Positions 7,670 to 15,740 of a stretch of DNA of 64,000 nt are shown here, piece by piece. This stretch comes from SELP01 sp035969385 (lineage in GTDB: Bacteria > Pseudomonadota > Alphaproteobacteria > Rhodobacterales > Rhodobacteraceae), in contig NZ_JAYKKJ010000003.1 of assembly GCF_035969385.1 (NCBI RefSeq), positions 372,001-436,000 on the forward strand. Direction: 5' to 3'. The notes under the pieces are model-generated. The model ran no database searches and was not told the origin of the DNA. It was given only the letters and a program-made list of their open reading frames with translations. Each line of letters opens with the position of its first letter. The first letter of the stretch is position 1. Made by a program: the position numbers and the translations under genes.

Positions 7670-8462
7670 AACCTTTGTTGACCGGGCAGGCGTCCGCCTG
7701 TTCAGCCGGGTCGATGGGGTTTCGGACCCCGCAGCGCCGACAGTGGTCTTTGCCAATTCGCTAGGCACCGATCTGTCGATCTGGGACGGGGTGGTGGCCG
7801 CCCTGCCCGCCGGTCTGCGGATCATCCGCTATGACAAGCGCGGGCATGGCCGGTCGGATGTGCCACCTGCCCCCTACACCATGGGGGCGCTTGTCTCTGA
7901 TGCCGAGGCGGTCTGCGATTACCACGCGGTGCGCAACTGTACCTTTGTCGGCCTGTCCATTGGTGGGATGATTGCGCAGGGGCTTGCGGTCAAGCGACTG
8001 GACATGATCCGGGCGCTGGTCCTGTCCAACACGGCCGCGAAAATCGGGTCGCCCGCCCAATGGCGCGACCGGACCGAGGCGGTCCGCACGGGCGGTGTCG
8101 AGGCGCTGGCCGATGCGACGATGGAGCGGTGGTTTTCCCGCGACTTCCGCGCGGCAGGCAAGCATCTGCCGTGGCGTGCCCATCTGGCCGCCTGCCCGGC
8201 AGAGGGTTACATCGGCTGCGCCGCCGCCATCGCGGGCACGGATTTCTACACCCCCACCAGCGGGCTGCGCCTGCCGACCCTTGGCATCGCCGGGTCCGAG
8301 GACGGGTCGACCCCGCCCGACCTTGTCCGCGAGACTGTGGAGCTGATCCCCGGATCGCGGTTTGAATTGATGCGGCGGGTCGGGCACGTGCCCTGCATCG
8401 AAGACCCCGTTGCCTATGCCGCCCTGCTGACGGGATTTTTGAAAGAGATCGGCCATGTCTGA
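7662..8462 (+). CDS. pcaD: 3-oxoadipate enol-lactonase-like alpha/beta hydrolase
   Basis: A 266-residue alpha/beta hydrolase closely matching PcaD, which opens 3-oxoadipate enol-lactone in the protocatechuate branch of the beta-ketoadipate pathway. Seen are the oxyanion region VVFANSLGTDLSIWD, the YDKRGHGRSD strand, the nucleophile elbow GLSIGG (Ser99) and the catalytic His242 in RVGHVPCIED. No other pca gene is in the window, so the true substrate may differ; isolated PcaD-like lactonases are common. It overlaps the gene before by eight bases and the gene after by eight. Confidence 0.8.
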   Translation: MTETFVDRAGVRLFSRVDGVSDPAAPTVVFANSLGTDLSIWDGVVAALPAGLRIIRYDKRGHGRSDVPPAPYTMGALVSDAEAVCDYHAVRNCTFVGLSIGGMIAQGLAVKRLDMIRALVLSNTAAKIGSPAQWRDRTEAVRTGGVEALADATMERWFSRDFRAAGKHLPWRAHLAACPAEGYIGCAAAIAGTDFYTPTSGLRLPTLGIAGSEDGSTPPDLVRETVELIPGSRFELMRRVGHVPCIEDPVAYAALLTGFLKEIGHV

Positions 8463-9162
8463 CTTTCTTCTGGTGCACGGCTCGGGCCATGGCGCGTGGT
8501 GCTGGGATCGCGTAGTTCCAGCGCTGGAACGGCTGGGACACAGCGCCCGCGCCATCGACCTGCCGGGCGCGGGCGATGACCCGACGCCGCATGATCAGGT
8601 GACACTGGCGAGCTACGCACAGGCCGTCGCCGACGCCGTAAGGGGCGGCGAAGTGCTGGTCGGTCATTCCGCCGGGGGCTATGCGATAACCGCGGCGGCA
8701 GAACTGGTGCCGGACCGGATCGACCGGCTGATCTACCTTTGTGCCTATGTGCCGGTCCCGGGGATGACCCTTGCCGACCGGCGGCGTTCAGCGCCCAGCC
8801 AGCCGCTGATGGACGCTGTCAGCGTGGATGCAGGGCGAATTGCCTTTACCGTGGACCCGGCCAAGGCCGCGTCGAAGTTCTACAATGACATGGATGAAAC
8901 GCTTGCGGCTTGGGCCGTGTCAAAGCTGCGCCCGCAGCCCATCGCGCCACAGGAAACCGTGGTGGACCTGCGCCATTCCCCCGCCCTGCCCCGCCGCTAT
9001 ATCCGCTGCATGAATGACCAGACGATCCCGCCGGAGTTTCAGGTCACTATGACCGAAGACTGGCCGCCCGAAACGGTGACAGAGATGCAGACATCGCATT
9101 CGCCCTTCCTGTCGGACCCCGACGGGCTGGCTGCGATCCTGGACCGGTTCGCGCGGGACTGA
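8455..9162 (+). CDS. alpha/beta fold hydrolase (esterase / hydroxynitrile-lyase-like)
   Basis: A 235-residue small alpha/beta hydrolase. Its start FLLVHGSGHGAWCWDRV is that of the plant methyl-esterase and hydroxynitrile-lyase group. The nucleophile is Ser72 in GHSAGGYA, a DRLIYLCAYVPVPG strand follows, and a His near SHSPFLSDPDGLAAI completes the triad. It overlaps the PcaD-like gene by eight bases, so three hydrolytic enzymes (6464-9162) are expressed as one unit. The substrate is unknown; an ester or lactone is likely. No secretion signal is visible. Confidence 0.83.
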   Translation: MSDFLLVHGSGHGAWCWDRVVPALERLGHSARAIDLPGAGDDPTPHDQVTLASYAQAVADAVRGGEVLVGHSAGGYAITAAAELVPDRIDRLIYLCAYVPVPGMTLADRRRSAPSQPLMDAVSVDAGRIAFTVDPAKAASKFYNDMDETLAAWAVSKLRPQPIAPQETVVDLRHSPALPRRYIRCMNDQTIPPEFQVTMTEDWPPETVTEMQTSHSPFLSDPDGLAAILDRFARD

Positions 9163-9237
9163 CTCAGCAAGAGGGTTGCAAAACGAACCAACCGGTTTAG
9201 ATCGGGAGGGCCTTTGCCACCCTCGTGCGAGTGACCC

Positions 9238-10449
9238 ATGAACAACCGCTATGCGATTGCCTTTATCCTGATCACGGTTGTGATGGATTCCATGGGGGTC
9301 AGCCTGATCATTCCAGCCATGCCGAAATTGATTCAAGAGGTGCACGGCGGCGACGTGGGCAATGCCGCGATCTGGGGCGGGGTTCTGGCAACGGCCTTTG
9401 CCGTCATGCAATTCCTGTTCGGCCCCACCGTGGGCAGCCTGTCCGACCGCTACGGGCGGCGGGTTGTCCTGCTGACCTCGCTGTTCTTCATGGCGCTCGA
9501 TTATGTCCTGATGGCCGTGGCCTGGACCATCTGGCTGTTGCTGATCGGGCGGGTGATTGGCGGGATCACGGCGGCGACCCATTCGACCGCGAACGCTTTT
9601 ATGGCCGATATCTCGAAACCCGAAGAAAGGGCTGCCAATTTCGGTCTTGTCGGCGCGGCCTTCGGACTTGGGTTCGTTTTTGGACCGGTCATCGGCGGGC
9701 TACTGGCCAATTGGGACATCCGCGCGCCCTTCTATGCGGCGGCGGTTCTGGCAGCGGCGAATATGGTGTTCGGCTGGCTGGTGCTGCCCGAAACCGTGAC
9801 CGACGCGATCCGCCGCCCCTTTAGCTGGCGGCGCGCAAACCCGATGGGCGCGTTCAAACATATCGGCAAGCTTCCGGGGTTGAAGCGGCTGATGTTGATC
9901 ACGTTTGTCTATGGCATCGCGTTTTTCGTCTACCCGGCGGTCTGGGCCTTTTTCGGGATAGAGCGGTTTGGCTGGTCGGAGGGGATGATCGGAGTGTCAC
10001 TTGGCGTCTTTGGGATTTCTACTGCGATCGTTCAGGCCGTGCTGATCCGACCGATCATCGCCCGGCTGGGGGAACGCAAGACCGTGGTTCTTGGGCTGGG
10101 GCTGGACGTGGTCGCCTTTGTCGCGCTGGGTTTCCTTGAAAACGGCTGGATCGCGTTGGCGATGACCCCGATCACCGCGCTTGGGTCCATCGCTGGCCCG
10201 GCGCTGCAAGGGATCATGTCGCGCACCGCGCCCGACGATCAACAGGGCGAATTGCAGGGCACGCTCGCGTCGATCAACGCGGTGGGCATGATCATTGCGC
10301 CGCTCCTGATGACGCAGATCTTCTGGTATTTCACCAGCGGCGGCGCCCCCTTCTACCTGCCCGGCGCACCCTTTCTTCTGTCGGCGGCACTGGTCGCGGG
10401 CAGCATCGCGATCTTCCTTGCGGACAGGCCACAGACCCAACCCGCCTGA
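9238..10449 (+). CDS. TetA-like major facilitator superfamily exporter
   Basis: A 403-residue inner-membrane protein with about 12 hydrophobic segments in two six-helix halves. The DHA1/TCR signature GSLSDRYGRRVVLL lies between helices 2 and 3, and GFVFGPVIGGLLA is the antiporter motif C in helix 5. These mark a drug/proton antiporter of the tetracycline-resistance-protein type. Most chromosomal members do not confer tetracycline resistance, and the substrate is unknown. ATG 9238 follows a 75-base gap that includes the palindrome AACCGGTT, a possible operator. No tetR-like gene is adjacent. Confidence 0.88.
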   Translation: MNNRYAIAFILITVVMDSMGVSLIIPAMPKLIQEVHGGDVGNAAIWGGVLATAFAVMQFLFGPTVGSLSDRYGRRVVLLTSLFFMALDYVLMAVAWTIWLLLIGRVIGGITAATHSTANAFMADISKPEERAANFGLVGAAFGLGFVFGPVIGGLLANWDIRAPFYAAAVLAAANMVFGWLVLPETVTDAIRRPFSWRRANPMGAFKHIGKLPGLKRLMLITFVYGIAFFVYPAVWAFFGIERFGWSEGMIGVSLGVFGISTAIVQAVLIRPIIARLGERKTVVLGLGLDVVAFVALGFLENGWIALAMTPITALGSIAGPALQGIMSRTAPDDQQGELQGTLASINAVGMIIAPLLMTQIFWYFTSGGAPFYLPGAPFLLSAALVAGSIAIFLADRPQTQPA

Positions 10450-10547
10450 CCTGTCCCCTCCGCGACGTCGCCTGTCGTTTCAGGGGCTTGCGCGACTCAG
10501 GGCCATCGGCGCACCCTGCGCCGAAATGCGGAACAAGGGAGAGGCGC

Positions 10548-11636
10548 ATGGCACAGGTAAAGGCGGCGGTTTGCCACGAATTCGGCAAACCGCTCGTGGT
10601 GGAAAACGTGGAGCTTCGGGCGCCCATCGCGGGCGAGGTCGAAGTGACCCTTGCCGCCTGCGCGATCTGCCATTCGGACATCACCTATGCCTCGGGGGCA
10701 TGGGGCGGGTCGCTTCCGGCGGTCTACGGGCACGAGGCGGCGGGACACGTCAGCGCGGTCGGCGGGGGTGTCAGCGGGATCAAGGTTGGCGATCCGGTCG
10801 TCGTGACCTTGATCCGGTCCTGCGGCACCTGTGCACCCTGTTCGTCGGGCAAACCGACGATCTGCGACACCGCCTATGATGGCGACCACGGACCGCTGAA
10901 AACCACAGACGGCGGCAAGCTGCATCAGGCCATGGCGACCGGCGGTTTTGCCGAAAAGGTAGTCGTGGACCAAAGCCAGGTCGTGCGCCTGCCCGACAGC
11001 ATGGACCTTGTCGCCGCGTCGCTTCTGGCCTGCGGCGTAATCACGGGCGTCGGGGCCGTGGTGAATGCCGCCGCCCTGCGCGCCGGTCAGGATGTGGTGG
11101 TCATCGGCGCGGGCGGCGTTGGCCTGAACGCGATTCAGGGTGCGCGGATCGCCGGGGCCCGCCGGATCGTCGCCGTTGACATGTCTGAAGAGAAGCTTGC
11201 CATCGCTCGTGATTTCGGCGCGACCGATACGGTGCTGGCGACAGACCCGGAACCCTGGCGCTTGGCCAAGGATGGGATGGGCCGTGGGGCCGATGCGGTT
11301 CTGGTAACTGTGGGCGCCGCCCCGGCCTATGACGCCGCGCCGCGCTATATCGCCAAGGGCGGCAAGGTCATCATGGTTGGCATGCCCGCGACTGGGGCCG
11401 AAAGTCACTACGAGGCCGCCAATTTCGCCGCCGCCGGTCAGGCGATGGTCGGGTCGAAAATGGGCGACGCGGTGATCAAACGGGACATTCCGTGGATGGT
11501 CGACTTGTATGAACAGGGACGGTTGAAGCTGGATGAACTGGTGTCCGGCTGCTGGAGCCTTGACCAGATCAACGAGGCGATCGAGGACACCAAGTCCGGA
11601 TCGGCCAAGCGCAACGTGATTGTGTTCACGGGCTGA
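10548..11636 (+). CDS. zinc-dependent alcohol dehydrogenase, MDR family
   Basis: A 362-residue medium-chain dehydrogenase. Catalytic zinc ligands are Cys41 (CHSD) and His62 in the GHEAAGHVSAVG motif. The structural zinc lobe has four cysteines in CGTCAPCSSGKPTIC. The Rossmann glycine motif is VIGAGGVGLNAIQG, followed by VAVDMSEEKL, whose acidic residue favours NAD(H). It resembles the class III/benzyl alcohol type, but the substrate is not decidable. ATG 10548 is preceded by GGGAGAGG. It converges with the acetyltransferase at 11639-12067, leaving only two bases between the stop codons. Confidence 0.88.
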   Translation: MAQVKAAVCHEFGKPLVVENVELRAPIAGEVEVTLAACAICHSDITYASGAWGGSLPAVYGHEAAGHVSAVGGGVSGIKVGDPVVVTLIRSCGTCAPCSSGKPTICDTAYDGDHGPLKTTDGGKLHQAMATGGFAEKVVVDQSQVVRLPDSMDLVAASLLACGVITGVGAVVNAAALRAGQDVVVIGAGGVGLNAIQGARIAGARRIVAVDMSEEKLAIARDFGATDTVLATDPEPWRLAKDGMGRGADAVLVTVGAAPAYDAAPRYIAKGGKVIMVGMPATGAESHYEAANFAAAGQAMVGSKMGDAVIKRDIPWMVDLYEQGRLKLDELVSGCWSLDQINEAIEDTKSGSAKRNVIVFTG

Positions 11637-11638
11637 TG

Positions 11639-12067
11639 TCAGTCGGGGTCAAAGGCACCATCCCAGGCGAAACCGGCAATGGTCTGTTCGGTTCCCTTCA
11701 GCTTGCGATACAGGGCGAGGGCCGGATCGTTGTCCGGCTCCGTGCCCAGCCAGACCCCATCACAGCCCATCGCCCGCGCCGCGTCGATCAGCGCCGTGGT
11801 CACGGCCGTCGCGATGCCCTGCCGCTGAAATTCTTCGCGGGTCCCAACCTCGTTGATGAACATCGACGGGGCCTTGTCGGGGTGCAGCAGGACGGTGCCG
11901 CTGGCAAAACCCACGATATCGCCCCCCTTGATCGCCACGACCATGCGGTGAAGATCGCTGCCCAAAAAGGCGCGGGCCTGTGGCGGATCGACGGGATTGT
12001 CGAACAGACCCGGCCGCACATTCAGCAAAAGGTCAAGGTCGTCGGGGTGCAATGTCCTGATTTCCAT
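11639..12067 (-). CDS. GNAT family N-acetyltransferase
   Basis: A 142-residue GNAT protein that would move an acetyl group from acetyl-CoA to an amine. The N-terminal strand MEIRTLHPDDLDLLLNV, the central strand IVGFASGTVLL, and the acetyl-CoA loop region EEFQRQGIATAVTTALIDAA (a Q/R-x-x-G-x-A form) are in the right order, followed by ALALYRKLKGTEQ. The frame is open further upstream, but the Met at 12067 gives the standard start. The acceptor is unknown. The gene is divergent from the enolase-superfamily gene starting at 12096, so 28 bases hold both start regions. Confidence 0.85.
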   Translation of the reverse strand: MEIRTLHPDDLDLLLNVRPGLFDNPVDPPQARAFLGSDLHRMVVAIKGGDIVGFASGTVLLHPDKAPSMFINEVGTREEFQRQGIATAVTTALIDAARAMGCDGVWLGTEPDNDPALALYRKLKGTEQTIAGFAWDGAFDPD

Positions 12068-12095
12068 CGGGGCCTCAATTCCAAAGGACGTCACC

Positions 12096-13325
12096 ATGAA
12101 ACTAGCTGATCTCGATATCATCGTCACCTCGCCCCCGGCACCCGGCTGGGGCGGGCGATACTGGATCCTTGTGAAGGTCACGACCGATACCGGGGTCATC
12201 GGCTGGGGCGAATGCTATGCCTCCTCGGTTGGGCCGGATGCGATGACCCATGTCATCCGCGACGTATTCGAACGGCATATGGCTGGCGAGAACCCGGAAA
12301 ATGTCGAACTGATGTTCCGGCGGGTCTATTCCTCGGGCTTCACACAGCGGCCGGACCTGACGGTGATCGGCGCGTGGTCGGGGCTTGAGATCGCCTGCTG
12401 GGACATTCTGGGCAAGGACCGGGACCGCCCGGTGCATGCGCTGATCGGCGGACGGGTCAATGACCGCATCCGCGCCTATACCTATCTTTACCCGACCCGC
12501 AAAACCCACAGCCTGCCCGCCTTCTGGGTCGATGCACAAATGGCCGCCGAAAGCGCTGCCGACATGGTTGACAAGGGCTATACGGCGGTGAAATTCGACC
12601 CGGCGGGCCCCTATACCATCCGGTCGGGTCACATGCCGTCGATGCGCGACATCAGCCGGTCGATCGAGTTCTGCGAGGCGATCCGGGGCGCCGTTGGCGA
12701 CAAGGCCGACCTGTTGTTCGGCACCCATGGCCAGTTTTCGACCGGCGGCGCGATCCGCATGGGCGCGGCCATCGCCCCCTATTCGCCGCTCTGGTACGAA
12801 GAACCTATCCCGCCCGACACCCTGCGCGAGATGCAGAAGGTGGCCGAGGCGGTAACGATCCCTGTCGCCACCGGCGAACGGCTGACCACCACCCGTGAAT
12901 TTGCCGAGGCGCTGCGGTCCGGCGTCCAAATCCTGCAGCCCGCCCTTGGCCGGTCCGGCGGCATCTGGGAAACCCGCAAAATCGCTGTTCTGGCCGAGGC
13001 ATGGAATGCGCAGATGGCCCCGCATCTTTATGCCGGTCCCATCGAATGGGCCGCAAACGTGCAGCTTGCCGCCGCGATCCCGAATATCCTGCTGGCCGAA
13101 ACCATCGAAACCGATTTCCACGCCGCGCTGATCCGCGACACGATCCGGGTGGAAGGGGGCTATATCACCGTCCCGGATGCGCCCGGGCTGGGGATCGAGG
13201 TGGACGAGGATCTGGCCCGCGCCAATCCGTTCACCGGTTATGGCCTGCATCTAGAGGCGCAGCAGGCCCCGGTCAGTTATCACGAGGAGAACGTGTTCGA
13301 AGGGGGCGCGCCGGTCAAAGCCTGA
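12096..13325 (+). CDS. mandelate racemase/muconate lactonizing enzyme family protein
   Basis: A 409-residue enolase-superfamily enzyme. The capping domain comprises the first roughly 120 residues (VTTDTGVIGWGECYASSV). The barrel has the YTAVKFDPAGP strand, an EEP metal-ligand strand (WYEEPIPPDTL), ATGERLTTTREF and a C-terminal APHLYAGPIEWAA with a candidate catalytic His. The pattern is closest to sugar-acid dehydratases of the galactonate/mannonate type, so a beta-elimination of water from an aldonate is the best guess. No sugar-acid transporter or aldolase is adjacent to support a named substrate. The preferred start, ATG 12096, has AAGGACG upstream; the longer frame would overlap the divergent gene. 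Confidence 0.85.
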   Translation: MKLADLDIIVTSPPAPGWGGRYWILVKVTTDTGVIGWGECYASSVGPDAMTHVIRDVFERHMAGENPENVELMFRRVYSSGFTQRPDLTVIGAWSGLEIACWDILGKDRDRPVHALIGGRVNDRIRAYTYLYPTRKTHSLPAFWVDAQMAAESAADMVDKGYTAVKFDPAGPYTIRSGHMPSMRDISRSIEFCEAIRGAVGDKADLLFGTHGQFSTGGAIRMGAAIAPYSPLWYEEPIPPDTLREMQKVAEAVTIPVATGERLTTTREFAEALRSGVQILQPALGRSGGIWETRKIAVLAEAWNAQMAPHLYAGPIEWAANVQLAAAIPNILLAETIETDFHAALIRDTIRVEGGYITVPDAPGLGIEVDEDLARANPFTGYGLHLEAQQAPVSYHEENVFEGGAPVKA

Positions 13326-13355
13326 CCGGCGCCTATTCCCTTTTCCCGGCGCGGA

Positions 13356-13386
13356 CCCTAGAATTGAACGCAGTTCAAAACTAGGG
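13356..13386. promoter_or_regulatory. operator palindrome before the TetR gene
   Basis: A 31-base inverted repeat: CCCTAG-AATTGAAC on the left (13356-13369), GCA in the middle, and GTTCAAAA-CTAGGG on the right (13373-13386), with mismatches only at two positions per arm. Its core TTGAAC-GCA-GTTCAA is the same kind of site as those before pspA at 14598 and 14655. It ends six bases before the regulator start codon, which fits autorepression. Confidence 0.72.
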
Positions 13387-13392
13387 ACAGCC

Positions 13393-13983
13393 ATGGCACG
13401 CAAGACCGAAGAACGCCGCGCGGCACTGCGCGAGACACTGATCGACATCGCCGAGCGGGTGATCCGTCAGGACGGGATTGGGGCGCTGAAGGCCCGCGAC
13501 CTTGCGAAAGAGGCAGGCTGTGCCCTGGGCGCGATCTATAATGTCTTTGGCGATCTCAATGACCTCGTTCTGGAGGTGAACGCACGAACCTTCCGCCGGC
13601 TGGGCCTCACCGTGTCCGAGGCGCTGGCAGAGGCCCCCGCCGAACCCGTGGCGCAACTGATCGCCATGTCGCGGGGCTACCACCGGTTTGCCGAGGCCAA
13701 CCGCCCGGCATGGCGGGCCATGTTCGATATCGACCGCCCCGCCGGACAAAGCGCGCCGGACTGGTATCTGGCCGAGATGGCGCGGCTGTTTGCCTATATC
13801 GACGCGCCGCTGGCCGTGCTGTTCACAGATCTGGCCGTGGACGACCGGCACCTTCTGGCCCGTGCGCTGTTTTCATCCGTCCACGGGATCGTTGCCCTTG
13901 GACTGGACGAAGCCAGCGCCGGGGTTCCCCCGGAACAGATCGACCGGATGATCACGCTGATCCTAGAACGGATGACGGCCTGA
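13393..13983 (+). CDS. TetR/AcrR family transcriptional regulator (WHG-type C-terminal domain)
   Basis: A 196-residue regulator. Residues about 8-55 form the TetR helix-turn-helix (IGALKARDLAKEAGCALGAIYNVFGDLNDL). The C-terminal ligand domain contains the RPAWRAMFDID segment and the FSSVHGIVALGLDEAS stretch, the WHG-like motif of one TetR subgroup. It sits directly behind a 31-base palindrome and upstream of pspA-yiaA, whose promoter region carries two copies of the same core site. I infer that it represses itself and the pspA unit. The ligand is unknown. Confidence 0.9.
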   Translation: MARKTEERRAALRETLIDIAERVIRQDGIGALKARDLAKEAGCALGAIYNVFGDLNDLVLEVNARTFRRLGLTVSEALAEAPAEPVAQLIAMSRGYHRFAEANRPAWRAMFDIDRPAGQSAPDWYLAEMARLFAYIDAPLAVLFTDLAVDDRHLLARALFSSVHGIVALGLDEASAGVPPEQIDRMITLILERMTA

Positions 13984-14077
13984 CGGACCGAGCAGCTTTC
14001 GCTGCAACTAGGCCAACGACCGGTTAGCGGGACGAAGCGAATGTTGGCTTGGAGGGCACGCGCAATCTACTGTTCGC

Positions 14078-14434
14078 CTATTCGTAAATCTCGCCTTCAT
14101 CACCTACAATCTGGGCGCCGAGCTGCGAAGCCAAAGCACGCATCACTGATCTTTGGTGGCTTTCGAATATATCAAAGTCGCGCGAAGCACGGGCTGAAAT
14201 CCTCCCATCAAACCAACTGAACATCGCGATCCAAGATTGGCCGCCAAGGTCAAAAAGTTCGGCCATTCCTTTCATTTGTGGGTTGGATATCTGTTCACCA
14301 GTTGCTGGATTGATCACGACAGTAGTCGCGGCCTTACTCAACCGAACACTTTCAACGCTCCCGACCGCTTTCACCCATTCATCTAGGTTTATTGGCTGAC
14401 CAGTCTTTCGTTCGATATGGACTTCGTAGGCCAT
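14078..14434 (-). CDS. conserved hypothetical protein
   Basis: A 118-residue protein with no function I can assign. It starts MAYEVHIERKTGQPINLDEW and ends LGAQIVGDEGEIYE, both of which I recall from a widespread uncharacterised bacterial family; this is memory, not a search. It has no signal peptide or membrane segment. A longer start at 14449 or beyond is possible. The gene and its flanks (about 14040-14590) are visibly richer in A/T than the neighbours and it is antisense to both, lying between the TetR gene and the pspA operon that the regulator seems to control. That suggests a later insertion. Confidence 0.6.
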   Translation of the reverse strand: MAYEVHIERKTGQPINLDEWVKAVGSVESVRLSKAATTVVINPATGEQISNPQMKGMAELFDLGGQSWIAMFSWFDGRISARASRDFDIFESHQRSVMRALASQLGAQIVGDEGEIYE

Positions 14435-14597
14435 CGCTTTCCTCATTTTGCATCCCGGAGACCGTCTACGGCAATGGGGTCGACTCATTCTTACAATAAA
14501 TTCAGAGCTCGTAGCCGCTGATCGCTTCTTTCGTAGCGAACGCAGGGTTTAGATACGATCCCGTGATCCGCCGGGAATAACCCTCGCACGGATATTG

Positions 14598-14610
14598 TGA
14601 ACGCTGTTCA
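14598..14610. promoter_or_regulatory. distal TetR-type operator before pspA
   Basis: TGAAC-GCT-GTTCA, a perfect 5-bp-arm palindrome with a three-base centre, the same core as the site in front of the TetR gene at 13356-13386. It lies 85 bases before the pspA start. Binding by that regulator is inferred. Confidence 0.6.
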
Positions 14611-14654
14611 TTTTCCCCTTGAACGAATCGCGCAACGCTCTTATGTCCACTCTA

Positions 14655-14667
14655 TGAACGATGTTCA
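14655..14667. promoter_or_regulatory. proximal TetR-type operator before pspA
   Basis: TGAAC-GAT-GTTCA, a second perfect copy of the palindrome, 57 bases after the first and 16 bases before the pspA start codon, overlapping where the transcript would begin. Two sites at this spacing suggest repression at and around the promoter. Confidence 0.62.
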
Positions 14668-14682
14668 CGAAAGGACGCGACG

Positions 14683-15366
14683 ATGTTCAAGACACTTGCA
14701 ACCCTGATCAACGGGGCGAATGCACGGGCCGAAGACCGGGTCCGCGATGCCTTTGCCATCGAGTTGATCGACCAGAAGATCCGCGAGGCCGAGGCCAGTC
14801 TGAAGGCCGCCAAGGCGACGCTGGCCACCCTGATCCAGCGCCAGCGCGCAGAACAGAAACAGCGCGACACACTGAATACCCGGATCAAGGATCTGACCCG
14901 CCGCGCTGAAGAAGCGCTTGAGGCCGGGCGTGACGACATGGCCGAGGAAGCCGCCCGCGCCATCGCCACGATGGAAAACGAACGCACCATCCGCGATGGC
15001 ACGCTGGACCGGCTGGATCACAAGATCCTGCGCCTGCGATCGTCGATCGAAGCCGGTCACCGCCGGATCATCGACCTGAAGCAGGGCGCGATTCAGGCCC
15101 GCGCGGTCCGCCGCGAACAGCAGATCCAGACCCGGCTGAACACCACCATCGGCCAATCGGCCGCCGTGGACGAGGCAGAGGAACTGATTTCCCGCGTGCT
15201 CGGCCGCGACGACCCGTTCGAACAGTCCGAGATCCTGCGAGAGATCGACCGTGACCTGTCGAGCGACACTTTGGTCGACCGGATGGCCGACGAAGGGTTT
15301 GGCCCTTCGGACCGCACCACCGCCAATGACGTTCTGAACCGCCTCAAGGCGAAAACGAAGAAGTAA
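14683..15366 (+). CDS. PspA/IM30-like coiled-coil protein
   Basis: A 227-residue protein that is almost entirely helical and rich in Glu, Arg, Lys and Ala, with long heptad stretches over residues about 25-150 (IDQKIREAEASLKAAKATLA and following). It looks like a PspA/IM30 family member, which coats and repairs the inner membrane as helical assemblies under envelope stress. A family-like N-terminal amphipathic start (MFKTLATLINGANARAEDRV) is present. It is followed after 12 bases by a yiaA-type membrane protein, and preceded by two operator palindromes. Classical psp regulators (PspF, PspBC) are absent, so control probably lies with the adjacent TetR protein. Confidence 0.78.
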   Translation: MFKTLATLINGANARAEDRVRDAFAIELIDQKIREAEASLKAAKATLATLIQRQRAEQKQRDTLNTRIKDLTRRAEEALEAGRDDMAEEAARAIATMENERTIRDGTLDRLDHKILRLRSSIEAGHRRIIDLKQGAIQARAVRREQQIQTRLNTTIGQSAAVDEAEELISRVLGRDDPFEQSEILREIDRDLSSDTLVDRMADEGFGPSDRTTANDVLNRLKAKTKK

Positions 15367-15378
15367 GGAGGACATCCC

Positions 15379-15666
15379 ATGTTCAACGCAACCCGCAACG
15401 AAAACTCCGTCATCATGAACTTCAACCTTGTGGGCGTCATCGTCGCCTACGGCATGCTGGGCCTGTCCCTCTACATGTCGCCGGACGTGCCGCTGTCGAC
15501 CAAGGGCTACTGGGGGATCGGCATCCTGCTTCTGACCCTCAGCCTTGTGAACTTCGTGAAGTACCGCTTTGATGAACGCCTGTCCGAAGACCGCCTGCAG
15601 CGGCTGGAAGATGCCCGGAACGAGAAGCTGCTCTCCGACTATGTCGGCCGCGACGAGGACGTCTGA
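15379..15666 (+). CDS. YiaA/YiaB family inner membrane protein
   Basis: A 95-residue protein with two hydrophobic segments (about residues 15-32 and 45-62), separated by a short loop with GYWGIGILL, and a charged cytoplasmic tail. This is the YiaAB two-helix layout. The function of the family is unknown. It follows the PspA-like gene with its own ribosome site (AAGGAGG) and ends before a clear terminator, so the two form one transcription unit probably concerned with membrane stress. Confidence 0.8.
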   Translation: MFNATRNENSVIMNFNLVGVIVAYGMLGLSLYMSPDVPLSTKGYWGIGILLLTLSLVNFVKYRFDERLSEDRLQRLEDARNEKLLSDYVGRDEDV

Positions 15667-15676
15667 CCCAAGACTA

Positions 15677-15702
15677 GGGGCCGGGGAACTCCGGCCCCTT
15701 TT
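15677..15702 (+). terminator. intrinsic terminator after the pspA-yiaA unit
   Basis: GGGGCCGG at 15677-15684 pairs perfectly with CCGGCCCC at 15691-15698 across a six-base loop and is followed by TTTTCCCTTTT. Confidence 0.85.
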
Positions 15703-15740
15703 CCCTTTTCTTGGCGGCCCGGACGGGCCAAGGTTTCCCC

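Noticed and set aside
14598..14667. LexA/SOS boxes before pspA
   Set aside because: The alphaproteobacterial LexA site is a direct GTTC-N7-GTTC repeat, and the Gram-positive one is GAAC-N4-GTTC. These sites have a three-base centre and match the one before the TetR gene instead.
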